Numbered from the stretch's first letter, positions 35,200 through 45,838 are shown. The stretch is DNA of 64,000 bases from Pseudeuparius sepicola (GCA_963920635.1 OY987306.1:10310001-10374000), one strand, 5' to 3'. Notes: generated from the sequence alone by a model not told the origin. Numbers and translations: made by a program.

Positions 35200-36706
35200 G
35201 ATTAATTGCGAGATGTGCACGGAAATAATTGGGTTACCTCTTTTATTGGGGTTGTATTGTCGTCCCTGTTCACTTTGGAGTGTTGCCCTGGTTCGTTTGT
35301 TGGTTGCTGTAGCCTATTTTGTCGTGTTTTGTTGCGTTATGTGGGTGATTGTTTTGGAATTTTGTTGTGTTTCCAGCGGCTAATGTTTTGGCCTGAATTG
35401 TATTCTATTTCGTGGCCGGTTGTCTTGTGTTCATTTCTGCCTCCAGTTTTGCCATTTGTACTGCGAGATTGTGGGTTTTTGGCCTCTTTTGCCCCGTTAT
35501 TGACACTCTAAAAAACACTCAGATGTAAACAATACTGACACTGGCGAGTCTCGCATTTTGCCGAGGAATACTTACGTGTCCGACACGGCGTAGGTTTCGT
35601 CTTGACTTTGGGCGCCTAGATACTCGATTGTCGTGTGCAAAATGGTATATTTCGACTGAGTTTGTTCTGTGTACGACCGTAGCTGGCGTTTCTTTTGTCC
35701 GCCATACTGCCGTTTTGACGTGACGTCGGTGTCTGTCGGTCGTCGAACGACTGTCGAGAGGCATGCACGGCCGGTACGCGCAGTGGCGTGCGCTTTTCAG
35801 TGATCTGCGCGTGGGTGCGTTTGTTTTCGGGTGTAATTTTTGTTATTGCATCATGATAGGTTGTCGGGTGAAGGGCTGATGATCCGTCGTCTTGTGCGGG
35901 ATGTTTATTTGAGAGTTTTGTTACTCTTGAGTGGGTTTTAGGCAAGAAGTTGGAGCGCGAGAATGCGTGATGAAGTCGGCGCTACTGGAAAATTGTCCGG
36001 GGTACTATTGTGTTTTGTTGTTTTGTGGGTTGACAACACCATTTGCCTTTTTATATGAAAAAATTTGAGGGAATCTCGCTTTCTTTTCCGATTGAAAGGT
36101 CGTCCTTGCAGTACACGTTTTTGGGAAATCGTAGTTTTTGGAGTTTCTGCCGTGAAATAATTTATCCGAAGTTTCGGGATTTAATGTGCAGTAAACATTG
36201 CCGTCTAGCGTTCGTTGTGGAGTTTTTGCGTACGTTTTTGGAGTTTGCGTCCGTCGGTTATGGCGAGTTTTTCGGATTCGTTAGCGATTTTTCCCGTGTC
36301 AGGTGAGACGCCATTTTGTGGTTGAGGAAAGTTGAAGTGTTCTAAAGGGATTTTCTCCTTTATAGCATCGATTTTGGGCGTCTGTAGCGGTCTCCCACAT
36401 CAAGGAGCTACCTTTTAGCCACTCAACAACATTGTGAGTAATTTAGTGGGAATCAACTTGGGACTCGAGGTGGACCTAAGTCTTTTTCTTTAGGGCTATT
36501 CTGTGGGGGACTTCAAGTTTCCCCGTCAGACGTTGGAACAGGAGGAGAGTGTCAGATCAAGCAGTCACAGACAGGTGCAGTCCAGGACCAGGTCTGCCGA
36601 TCAGGTCATTTTGGAGTTCATTACGGTGTAGGCTAGGGTGCCTTCATCAGGGCACCTCATGAACCATTCGGGGGCCCTCGGTAGCTAGCCAGCCAGCCAG
36701 CAGAGT
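35200..36706 (-). pseudogene. Retrotransposon-like A/C-rich region, possible 5' UTR and gag-like ORF
   Basis: The whole stretch is G/T-rich on plus and A/C-rich on minus, unlike its surroundings. This is typical of the first ORF of LTR and non-LTR retroelements. The minus strand has overlapping ORFs (35616-35945 and 35519-35764) rich in Thr, Arg, Gln, Asn and Ser, without a recognisable zinc knuckle. 36360-36706 on minus could be a leader; it contains an inverted GGTGCC...GGCACC. No reverse transcriptase is found. The identity is unproven. Confidence 0.3.
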
Positions 36707-37295
36707 TGTTGGAACTACTTCGAGCTTTTGGAGATTACTACAATCGTGACGTACCACTCGGAAATCACCACCAGAAGGATTCAGATAAGCCAACTCATAT
36801 TAATCTTGTCGTCCACCCATTTGTTTTAGATATAAGCGCACAATATATTGTCCATTCTAGTTTATTCATTATCATTGAACATTTCTTGATTTAGTAAATT
36901 AATTGTTGCTCGAGGGTATAAAAGAGGGGTAATTTAGCAGGGTAACCTTACAAACGCCTCTGCTCGCGCATTGGCGTGACCATATTGTTAGGGAGTGATC
37001 ACTTCTTTCTTATTGCATGTTTTTGCGTTACCATAAAATAAGGATTATTTACCATACTTACCCCTTAGGCAGCGTTTTACTAGTAAGTTTTTGGAAACCA
37101 AATACTGTGGCCATTTGAGATATTAATCATTTATTAATTCATTAAAGTAAGGTAAAAGTCGTGCCTTTTATTGAAGTTTATATTAGAGAGAAACAAGTAA
37201 TGTGACTACCCACCGAACCACCCTTGAGACAACTCAAGTCGGGTAGTGTCCGAGCCACCTTCGGGCACTCTAAATACCAATCCCCTTTCTTGTTA
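36707..37295. other. LTR-like sequence
   Basis: Begins TGTTGGAACTACTTCGAGC and ends CTTTCTTGTTACA on plus; on minus it therefore starts TGTAACA, a common LTR start. A TATA-type GGGTATAAAAGAGGGG lies at 36914-36929 on plus and ATATAAACTTCAATAAAAGG at about 37160-37180 on minus, so the orientation is ambiguous. No second LTR, primer-binding site or TSD was found. If real, it lies about 100 bp downstream of the Nmdar2 donor, in the intron. Confidence 0.3.
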
Positions 37296-37393
37296 CATCG
37301 AAAAGGTAAGGAGGCTACCAACCCTTCCTTCCGGCGACCAACCTGCCCACCGGCCACTTATCAAACGGGGACAATTACGTAACACACACTCAC

Positions 37394-37637
37394 CACGGCC
37401 TCGCGTTCGGCGTTGATCATGAGCGACGTGAGCACCATGTCGGTCTTGCGGTTGACGAGGTCGGAGATGAGGCCGTTCCACCTGCCGTGCTGGTTGGTGC
37501 CCCAGCGGCCGTCCTCGACCCGCACCAGCTCGTACGTGAAGCCCAACTCCTCGCTGAACTTCTGCAGCAGGTCGATGCAGAAGCCGGAGCAGCACTGGTA
37601 GTAGCTCGCGTTGCGGTGCGCCTGCGACATGTCCACC
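37394..37637 (-). CDS. Nmdar2: NMDA receptor subunit 2, internal exon of the ligand-binding domain
   Basis: The minus-strand exon has 81 whole codons plus one base from the previous codon. It includes [48 protein letters not shown] and ends NAEREAV. These match the glutamate-binding S1 region of insect GluN2-type subunits; the GluN1 counterpart differs (for example WNGMMGELLSGQADM). NMDA receptors are heteromeric ligand-gated cation channels at synapses; GluN2 subunits bind glutamate. The acceptor TTTGTTTCCAG precedes 37637 and the donor GTGAGT follows at 37393-37388. The expected next residues (VDFSVPF) must lie on another exon outside the recognisable part of the window. Of 81 codons, 80 end in G or C, in stark contrast to the AT-rich surroundings. 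There are no stops or frameshifts. Confidence 0.93.
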
Positions 37638-37899
37638 CTGGAAACAAAGAGACGACCTCAAAGATCTGCTTAGGATCGACGCGTTAGGTCTCGACGGGAC
37701 CGGGAATGCGGGGCTCTGTTGGTAAAATTGATAAATGACGATTTGTGAACAAATTAGTTCGTATCCATTGAATTTTAATTGGGTTTTTCGCCACCAAACT
37801 GGTTAAAATAAGACAACTTTTTCAAGTTGCCTGGAAAATTAATAAATTATTAACAGTAAATGAACTAAACTTTGAACTTGTAACACAAAAAATTATATA

Positions 37900-38540
37900 T
37901 TAGCTAGCTTTGATGTGGTTAGTCTTTTTACTAATGTCCCTGTTGACAAATCATTGAATATTTTACGCAGAAAGTTAGAAAATGATCAGACTTTAGTGGA
38001 AAGGACAAATTTGAATATAGATTCAATATTAGAACTAACAACACTCTGTGTTAAAACCACTTATTTTCAACTAGGAAATGAATTTTATCAGCAGGAATTT
38101 GGAATGGCTATGGGGTCTCCTTTATTTATTTATGGACGATTTTGAACAAAATGAGTTGACTACATATGTTCACCAACCTAATGTTTGGTGAAGATATTAT
38201 GTAGAGACATATTTGTTATATGGGAACATGGAGTAGATGATTTAAATTCATTATTAAATTTTATAAACTCGCAAGAACCTTCTATTATGTTTTCCTTAGA
38301 AGTTGAAAATTATAATTAATTACTTACCTTTCTTACTGAAATCAGATAGTATAGAAACTAGTGTCTATAGAAAACCAACACATGCTAATAGATATCTCCA
38401 TTTCAATTCCAATCATCATATTAGTGTTAAAAAAGGAGTAATAATTAAAAGTTTGTATGACAGGGCTAAAGAGATTTGTTCTAATAACACAAAATTTGAG
38501 GAGGAAATTAAGCATATAAAACATAATTCATATCAGTAAA
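37900..38540 (+). pseudogene. PLE reverse transcriptase remnant
   Basis: The first frame reads LASFDVVSLFTNVPVDKSLN, then TYFQLGNEFYQQEFGMAMGS and PL. These are RT motifs of Penelope-like elements (FDVVSLFTnvP and the G.AMGSPLSP box). A second frame gives RYYVETYLLYGNME where RYVDDTFLIWEHG is expected, so the catalytic DD is lost. A third frame (38303-38539) continues ETSVYRKPTHANRYLHFNSN. At least two frameshifts and several stops are present. No endonuclease or hammerhead follows; the sequence joins a repeat that contains the hAT insertion. Confidence 0.75.
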
Positions 38541-38838
38541 ATTATTTCAAGGTAATCTTAAAAAAGTAATCACTAAAGGGCGGAATATATGCATTTAATT
38601 TCAATCGAAATATGGGCATATATATGCATAATTTTTATTTAAAATATGCAGTGATATGCATTTATTTAGCCAAATATGCAATAATATGCATTTATTTTAC
38701 ATGTACAAATACCTTAAAAAAACACCAAAACTGATTTTAGAGAAAATGTTTATTTTAAGAAAAATGATAGGAAAACAAATACATAAAATAGGTACTTCGT
38801 AAAATCTCTATATTATAAAGCAGAATTATAGAAACATT

Positions 38839-38938
38839 TTAATTTGAAATTGTATAGTAGGACTTTATGATTAAATACTTTTCAAAGTTTTCCGATAAAA
38901 ATCTTTGCCTTCTGTCGGTAAAAAAATATTTATATGTA
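38839..38938 (-). pseudogene. hAT transposase, extreme C-terminus
   Basis: Joined in frame to the fragment at 41071-41240 when the insertion 38939-41068 and one TA are removed, it reads TYKYFFTDRRQRFLSENFEK and ends at a TAA at 38839-38841. This is the usual hAT ending after the ERSFS motif ('...yk.lltdrR..l..enl.k.l...'). Confidence 0.8.
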
Positions 38939-39665
38939 CGGGTGGCCCACCACGAACTGCATCGATCTATATATGGAAAACTAAAAGTAGAAAAATTCTG
39001 AAAATTTGGCACCTCACCAATGCCGATGGGCGCTGCTCAACTAAAGTATTTTGGTGAATCTGGCACTTCCGGTTATACCGGAAGTTGATATCAACTTTCT
39101 TATTTCAAACGGAACACCCTGTATATTATTGCATTTTTTGATTCTAGGCATCATTTTGGAACAAAAACATGCAACATGTCCTATGTCTAAATCCAACCGT
39201 TTTTGAGATATTTGCATTTTTACGAAGAAAATGACAGGTGCAGACCTAAAGTCAATTAGCAATTGATACGAGGAAACCGCGAAATTTCAAAACGAATTTT
39301 TGGCATCGTGTAACAGAAGCCCCGACTTAGTGACCTCTGCTGAGAAATAAATCCGTTCTTATACAGGGTGTTCACAAAATATGAATAAAAATTACATTCA
39401 AAATGTGCTTAAGTCTCGAAATTTTCAAAATGGAAACCCCCATTTTTTAATGCGATCTTATTCACCACTAAAAATAATGACAACTTTGTGTAAGGCTTCC
39501 TATACCTAAATGCCGTAATTTTCGATTAATTTACGAAAAACCCACTTTTCTTCCATAAAATGCGGGGTTTGTTTAACGCTTGGAAAATCATATTAGCCGT
39601 GGACGTTGAAATGACAATCACGGCTGAGGAAATGTCACTTGGTTTATAAATTATTGTCAACAATA

Positions 39666-39806
39666 ATGCCGGCGCGCACAAACGAAGATTATTTAAATTT
39701 GTTTATTATCTACGGAGAATACAACAAAGTAATATCAAGAAAGTGCGATACATTTGGGGCTCGCTATCCACAGTTCTTGACTACTTTTTTTGGGGCACAA
39801 TAAAGA
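39666..39806 (+). pseudogene. Mariner transposase N-terminal fragment
   Basis: ATG at 39666 gives MPARTNEDYLNLFIIYGEYN, continuing KVISRKCDTFGARYP. This is the N-terminal helix-turn-helix pattern of mariner-like proteins ('..m..iYGe..kn...a...y..ryP'). Immediately after YP the frame breaks into the C-terminal part, so the catalytic core is deleted. The start region is duplicated in inverted, degraded form in the right arm (about 40255-40350). Confidence 0.75.
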
Positions 39807-39982
39807 ATCAAGTTTATAGTACTCCATTAATAACAATGGAAGATTGCATGGACAGAGTGCGACATGCGTTTGCCAATTTAAATCCACTCTCTATTAGAAG
39901 GGCTACGCATGAAGAACTACTTCGGAGATGTGAAAAGTGTTTAGACGTTCAAGGAAGACAATTTGAACATTTATTAAATTAA
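39743..39982 (+). pseudogene. Mariner transposase C-terminal fragment
   Basis: Reads LDYFFWGTIKNQVYSTPLIT, then RRCEKCLDVQGRQFEHLLN before the stop. The D-[YF]-F-[FL]-W-G.[IL]K..V[YF] block and terminal R...C.....G..FEHLL are hallmarks of mariner transposases; the D is the third catalytic acidic residue. The first two catalytic aspartates are absent. Confidence 0.85.
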
Positions 39983-41070
39983 CACGAACAAGAGGAAGGT
40001 TTTTTCTCTAGTCTCTGCTTGCCTTTAACACTGTATTTTTGCTTTGATACATCCTTACTGTTTAAAACTTTGTTATTTCTTTAACTATTAGTATCTTAGT
40101 GTTTTAATGTAGTGTAATTTAAGGCAGTAACAATAGGCTTATTTTTAAGTGATTTTTCTCTGACACGCTCATACAGTTTAAAATTTTGTACTTGTGTTTG
40201 GCGGTGGTTTTGTTTTTTGTGCAGAGCGAGCACCAAATGTATCGCACGTTCTTGATATTACTTTATGTTGCATTCTCCGTAGATAATAAACAGATTAAAA
40301 TAATCTTCGTTTGTGTAGGTAATTTAAGCGTGCCGGCATTATTGTCCACAATAATTTATAAACCAAGTGACATTTCCTGAGCCGCGATTGTCTTTTCAAC
40401 GTCCACGGCTAATATGATTCTCCAAGCGTTAAACAAACCCCGCATTTTATGAACGAAAAGTGGTTTTTTCGTAAATTAATCAAAAATTACGGCATTTAGG
40501 TATAGGAAACCTTAGACAAAGTTGTCGTTATTTTTAGTGGTGAACAAGATCGCATTAAAAAAAATGGGGGTTTCCATTTGAAAATTTCGAGATGTAAGCA
40601 CATTTTGAATGTAATTTTTATTCATATTTTGTGAACACCCTGTATAAGAATGGATTTATTTCTCAGCAGAGATCACTAGGTCAGGGCTTCTGTTACACGA
40701 TGCTAAAAATTCGTTTTGAAATTTCGCGGTTTCCTCGTATAAATTGCTAATTGACTTTAGGTCTGCACCTGTCATTTTTTTCGGAAAAATGCAAATATCT
40801 GAAAAACGGTTGGATTTAGACATAAGATATGTTGCATGTTTTTGTTTCAAAATGATGCCTAGAATCAAAAAATGCAATAATATACAAGGTATTCCATTTG
40901 AGATAAGAAAGTTGATATCGACTTCCGGTATAACCGGAAGTGCCAGATTCACCAAAATATTTTAGTTGAACAGCGCCCATCGGCATTGGTGAGGTGCCAA
41001 ATTTTCAAAATTTTCCTACTTTTAGTTTTCCATATCTAGATTGATGCAGTTCGTGGTGGGCCACCCTGTA

Positions 41071-41240
41071 GAAAAGCTTCTCTCAACATCTGCCGATGTA
41101 ATAGGACAATATTTTAATTTGGGTAGTAACGTATAAGGCCAAGGTGCAACTTCGTTGGATGATTTACCATCAAAAATACTCTTTACTGCCATTAAAGATT
41201 TGAACCCTTCATTATTTTCTACAGTAGCATCGAGGCCAAC
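41071..41240 (-). pseudogene. hAT transposase dimerisation-region fragment
   Basis: The minus strand reads VGLDATVENNEGFKSLMAVK, PYTLLPKLKYCPITSADVER, SFS. 'ptS.d.ErsFS' is the signature of the hAT C-terminal dimerisation domain. Upstream it joins in frame to DATARPTI at 42425-42455 when 41245-42422 is removed with one TA; downstream it joins 38938. Confidence 0.85.
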
Positions 41241-41244
41241 GATA

Positions 41245-42422
41245 AAGACAGGCCACGGCGCTAACGCATAATCGCGTAGTCACGTGACCAACTTAGTCGT
41301 ATATAATGAAAGGCATTTTTGGAGATAAGTAGAAAAAACAAATTTCGTAACAATTTGGCAAGTTTTCTTTCATCTATTACATTATTGGTTTTGTGCATTC
41401 AAGCTTTCTCTAATTGTTTTTTCAAAATTTTCAACCTGCCTCAGCTGTTTTAGGCTGAGAGTTAAACGGCACTGCACTCACAATATTTTGGCAGATTCTC
41501 AAAAATTGTTCCTTTAGCTTAGGTGATATTCTCTATAGGTATTTTCCTCCCACAACACATTTGTCCACTTTAATTGTTTCACTTTCTTGAAAATGTGTTA
41601 GCCACACATACTTAAGGGTTTTTTTAGAAATTAAATCTCAGTTGGAATTTGACGAATCCATTTTTGGCGGAAATTTTTATCCCGAGGCAAAACAAATGTT
41701 TGTTATGGCGACACTTTCTTCCTGGCTTTTGTAATGTGTATAAGCAGACCCAATATTTGGTATTTAGGTTATTTTTTACGAGAAATAAAAATGAAAACTA
41801 ACCTCACTACTGTAAATATTGACGAGGTCTCAGTTGATCGGCAGCGTGAAAGACCATATTATTATCAGGGCGTAGGTCGACAACGAAAATCCTCGAGTAT
41901 GTTACAACACTGATTTATTTCGCACAAGGTGAATGGTAAATACAATAAATACACAACCCGAACGTGGTCAACGGGAACGGCTTCCAGCCACCCGGACCGT
42001 CTGAACTCGCGAATCTCCCGTAATCAGTTCACCCCTCTGTGTCTCAGGCTCCACTGTCCAATACTGTCCCATGTCCATAATAGTCCATTCCGGGTTCCCT
42101 ATTCTGTGGTTCGGGGGAGAATTCCCCTTACAGCGCTCACGCGTCGCGTCGCGTCGGTGCGAGCGGCACCAATACTCTTGGACGGCACGACTCCCACCCA
42201 GACACCCAGAGGCCAATAATAACACCTGGGTTGTTCCCCTCCGCCAGGACACACGCGCACTAGACACAAACTTGTTTCTAAAATATAAACTAAGACGTTT
42301 AAAAACACTTTAAACATTGAAAACTTCTCAAAACCCAAGCTGCCGCTTTCAGTTATGTGACAAATGACATGTAACGTCTGACTAAGATGGTCACGTGATT
42401 TTTGTGCGCCAGGGCCTGTCTT
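41245..42422. mobile_element. TA-flanked TIR element inside the hAT transposase
   Basis: Ends AAGACAGGCC...GGTGACGTG-type sequence: left 41245-41300 and right 42370-42422 share AAGACAGGCC and GTCACGTGACCA.CTTAGTC. TA flanks both ends (41243-41244, 42423-42424). Removing the insert restores the hAT reading frame. The interior contains an LTR-like region (about 41895-42375) and no recognised transposase. It may be a composite of two insertions. Confidence 0.7.
41895..42375 (-). other. Possible solo LTR
   Basis: On minus the segment runs from TGTCATTTGTCACATAACTG to AATAAATCAGTGTTGTAACA: a TG...CA structure with a polyadenylation-like AATAAA close to the end, a TATATTTTA-like box and a GC-rich middle. 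A target duplication is not convincing. Confidence is low. Confidence 0.35.
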
Positions 42423-42576
42423 TATAGTAGGCCTTGCAGTAGCATCTAATGACGTAATCAGAATGTAAAGTTGGGAGAGGGGCTAATTATTTCAAAAAAT
42501 TCTTCGGTAATATTTCCGGCAAAACTATTGTTTTAAAATAAATTTTATTTAGAAATTAATACCACGCGACAGATCT

Positions 42577-42637
42577 TTGGGGGGGGGGGCTAAAGCCCCC
42601 AAAGCCCCCCCCCCCTGGTTACGCCACTGGTAGCATA
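42577..42637. repeat. G-run/C-run hairpin fragment of a CAGTGGCG-ended repeat
   Basis: A run of G (about 42580-42590) and a run of C (about 42601-42614) flank CTAAAGCCCCCAAAG. On minus the fragment begins CCAGTGGCGTAACCAGG, a terminus common to several insect repeat families. It interrupts hAT-related sequence. The other end is not seen. Confidence 0.5.
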
Positions 42638-42688
42638 TAATTTTTTTTTCTAACGTTAATACCTTCACCACTGGGAACCTTTCTACAT

Positions 42689-42889
42689 TTAGCGGAAAAT
42701 GTTTTTATCAAAATCAATCGATTCGCTTAAACGTAAATTTCTACTTTCTAATGAAAGAATTATATCTGGTATAAAACTAAAATTGACTCTAATAAAAACA
42801 AGTTGGTGAGCTACATCAGCATTTTTCAGGATTTCTTGACTTTGCACTACACACTGCGAGTTGTCTCTGCGGACTCGCCGGGCTCTCAT
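42689..42889 (-). pseudogene. hAT transposase internal fragment
   Basis: The minus strand reads HQLVFIRVNFSFIPDIILSL, then LRLSESIDF. This resembles the segment of arthropod hAT-like transposases with pattern '.yI..nF..ip..I..LE...l.l.eSi.'. The N-terminal zinc finger and catalytic residues are not seen. Assignment rests on its position inside the hAT element plus weak similarity. Confidence 0.5.
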
Positions 42890-43785
42890 AATCTTAGTTA
42901 TATCTTATATCTATAAATAAGTATAGGAAAAGCATGCAAATATGCACAAAAATATAGTTTTTCCGGAAATATGCATTGTTTTGCGAAATTGAATAAAATA
43001 TGCAAAAAATGCATATTATATTCCGCCCTTTAGTAATCACAATTCGTTTTAGTCCTGCGTTAAAGTTTCGTTGATGTGAACTAACTGCGGTTGAATAATT
43101 TTTTAATTTCGAATCCGTATTAAGCTATTTTTTCCCCATCTGTGGTTAAATTTTACTGAATCACCCTGTATATGTCTTAATATTCTGAAAATGTTAAGAC
43201 ACGCCCCTGCCGCAGTAAATTGTTAACAGTCGTTCCGATTACAAAACTTTATCGGGGCTCCTATTATTTTCTTGGAGTTATATTTCAACAAATGCCGTAC
43301 GTTCTGTACCGCAATTGAAAATAAAAGTTTTACAGCACTATAAGATCGTCCTGTCATGAGTTTGGCGGCCCAAGGGACGATAAAAATTACTTTTTGTGAT
43401 AATTTGAAGATCAATATGACTCATTTTCATATATGCTAGGAGAAAAAATAATTATCTAGAGATATTTCGTTTGTGCAATCACGCCGAAAACTTTAGAAAC
43501 TGCACATAAATGAAAGAGCGTCTCAGCTAACATTCTACACCACACTAAATCTTTACATAGTATAAACAAAGTGTAAATTATTTTTATTTAAATATCACAT
43601 TGTTATGTAACGAAATCAAAATTATAACGTGAAGTACCTAATCGTTGCATTCTTCTCCACATAAAAGTTATTAATTGAGCCAAGTAACTTCCACTCAAAA
43701 AGAGAAAAACACCACTTCCACATTAATCGACGTTATCCATTTTCGGCATTCGCTCGACAGAGGACTACCTAACTGCAGAAGTCGT

Positions 43786-44010
43786 GTTTAAATTTTCGGA
43801 CAAAAGCCAGCTTCATTTGTTTGAATAACCGACCCACGCGATCCTATTCGGCTTTGGTCTATGGGAGGCCAGCAGACTGTGAAGGCCCTTTCGGAATGAT
43901 ACGTAGTGTAGTGGGAGTGCAGGGAGTGCAGGGTTAGATTAAAATGGCGTAGGCGCGGTCAGTAACTAAAGGACATGAGGAAACGAACTAGAAAGTTTTC
44001 AAGGGAATCA
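43786..44010. repeat. Direct repeat flanking a LINE fragment, copy 1
   Basis: Shares with 45839-46070, in the same orientation, TTTAAATTTTCGGACAA, AATAACCGACCCACGCGATC, TATGGGAGGCCAGCA and the sequence onward to CAGTAACTA. The spacing is about 2.05 kb. It could be a duplicated segment or two copies of one repeat. Confidence 0.75.
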
Positions 44011-44329
44011 AGAGCATGCAAAGCACAGGTTTTGAGTCTGGCATATACGTACTCTAAACACCGAAGCTTAGAAGACTTTAAAGGCGGATTTGGTTTACTG
44101 TTACCACTTTGGAAGATTTATTAAAAGTGTTGGTGGTAAGATATTATGATAAGAGCGACCATGGAAAAATTACAATGATGGGAAGGAGGAAGGAAATTAT
44201 AATCACAATTTTTCTCGTAGGATCTTTTAGCTGCATTTTCCTAAAAGTCGTATAACCATTTTCAAACTTTTCACTAATAATTATTGTATGCGTTGAATTC
44301 AGCTTTAAATTTTAAATAAATTGGGCTGC

Positions 44330-45540
44330 ATCAATCAGAGTTTTCTTCTTAGAAATTGTATCAACTATTGTTCCGGTCAACTCGCTGATCTGTCAGAATT
44401 GTACGGTTCCAGTACATCTTGTAATTGCGATTTTGACGAACAAGCTCCGGCATGTAAATGTAACATTTAACTTTTTACGACTGCCGTTCCTTTCTTATAC
44501 TCCATTGATACCATCTGACATCCGCCTGTTATGTGCTGGATTGTGTCTGAAGTTTGGTACTTGTGTCTACCCACTATAGATACATATCCTATAATGAATT
44601 TTAGGTTACGCGTTGGCACAACATGATCTTTTATGGCCGGTAGGAAGCCTGACTCTGTTTCGGTGAATATTTGCCTCACTAGGATGCATCAGATGGTAAT
44701 CTTGATGCTTCTGTTCCCTCTGACGTATAGAGGGATATGAAGATTTAATATTTCTGTTGGTCGAATTTCTTGCTAGAGTCTATCAAGAAGCAAAGTTGTT
44801 CTTTCTTCTTTCTTTCCGGCGCTTGGTGGTGATCTTGTCAGTAGCATCCTCACTTCTCAATGAAGGTTGTTGATGCCCATTTTGGTACAACTGACTATTC
44901 CGAACGAGTAGCTGAGTCTGCTGTTAACATCAATCCATATCACCTGTCTTACCATTTTCATTCGTTAAATCGGTGTTCACTGGTTAATAGTCTACCTCTT
45001 GGGCCTGTTTCATCCCCAGATATGCGTTGCTTTGATCTCCTGCCATTGCCGCATTTAGTGTGCACTTGGTTCGACTCTTCTCTGATTACATTAAGGTGTG
45101 GCATTTGTCCAGTCCAAACTGATTTTTAATATCCTCGGTGACCTCCTGTACAATTCTATAGTTTTAAAACATTTTGTAATTCAACTTCATGACATCTACC
45201 TTGTTCTTGACAATAATGAAGCCTAAGTGTCTTGGTGTCTTTTGGTGTATACTCCTAGTTTGGACTATTATTAGGGTGACTTAGTGGAACTCATTGAATG
45301 ATGTAAATGAAAAGCTAGCCCTCTGTAGTTTGCATAGGCGATGTAAAGGTTTAGCTGGTTGGAATGAGTTTCTTTGCAGAGGAGAGAATCGATGATGAGT
45401 AGCTCTCTGCACCCTGTTGCTCCTTCCGTAGGTATAGCCTTTCAGCTGCATTGGCATGATGATGCTCCTCTCGCAGAGAATCTTTCGTAAGACAAGACGC
45501 AATTACTTTGTGCATATACCGTGGAAAGACAGGCAAGTTT
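44330..45540 (-). pseudogene. Non-LTR retrotransposon (LINE) ORF2 C-terminal remnant
   Basis: Minus-strand segments in order: HHHANAAERLYLRKEQQGAE (about 45470-45410), YTPKDTKTLRL (about 45250-45215), ETESGFLPAIKDHVVPTRNL and SDTIQHITGGCQ (44679-44500), then after a frameshift NYKMYWNRTILTDQRV (about 44430-44380) and KKKTLID. This is the order of the region after the reverse transcriptase in a common arthropod LINE type ('...RlyLpR..GGrG...', 'eTIqHI..gC', 'LYWDRtILTDr'). The Cys-rich knuckle has lost cysteines. No RT or endonuclease is found, so the copy is 5' truncated, with several frameshifts. Confidence 0.7.
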
Positions 45541-45838
45541 TTGTTTTAACGTATAAAGACGTTATTGATGTTCGCTGGGTCATGCTGATAATGCATTTGG
45601 GTTAGCCTAACTATTGCCTGCGCCTCCTATGGACTATTACTATTATTGTGTTTAAATTATGACCACACAATTTATATACCTTAGTTTTGTTGTAATCAAA
45701 ACGTGAGAATTTCTGAAAACATTGCATTTTTCCTTTTCAACAAGCCAACAAGACCCCTTTTGGGTATAACTACAAAAAAAATTTTTTGAGATCTATTTGG
45801 CAAAATAATCGTTTTGTCAGCCATTCGATGCCAACAGC

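Larger units (their letters stand above)
38939..41068. mobile_element. Palindromic mariner-like element
   Basis: Ends CGGGTGGCCCACCACGAACT and its inverse CGTGGTGGGCCACCCTG are flanked by TA (38937-38938 and 41069-41070). The inverted arms are about 820-835 bp each (38939-39757 and 40235-41068) and include the start of a mariner transposase ORF. The 480-bp unique centre holds the transposase C-terminus. Internal end-like motifs (TACAGGGTGTTCACAAAATA at 39363 and its inverse at about 40625) lie in both arms, so a second element may be nested or the outer TIRs may be compound. It interrupts a hAT transposase. Confidence 0.85.
38574..43032 (-). mobile_element. hAT-superfamily DNA transposon with nested insertions
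   Basis: Ends TAAAGGGCGGAATAT and ATATTCCGCCCTTTA are inverted and flanked by the 8-bp duplication GTAATCAC (38566-38573 and 43033-43040). The subterminal regions are rich in ATATGCAT-like repeats (38585-38700 and 42930-43020), a common hAT feature. A decayed transposase is encoded on the minus strand. Two TA-flanked elements sit inside it (38939-41068 and 41245-42422), and a G/C-run fragment lies at 42577-42637. Without the two TA elements the length is about 1.15 kb, so the element was internally deleted or is short. The paralogous empty site is at 14109-14116. Confidence 0.85.

Noticed and set aside
36630..36660. CTGATGA within an inverted GGTGCC...GGCACC, looking like a hammerhead
   Set aside because: No GAAA or stem II follows in the required position; it is a plain hairpin.
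37413..37687. Open frames on the plus strand and in other minus frames across the Nmdar2 exon
   Set aside because: They are shadows of the GC-rich exon; only the minus frame with glutamate-receptor motifs is coding.
44860..45129. 89-aa plus-strand ORF
   Set aside because: It lies antisense to the LINE remnant, whose recognised motifs are on minus.
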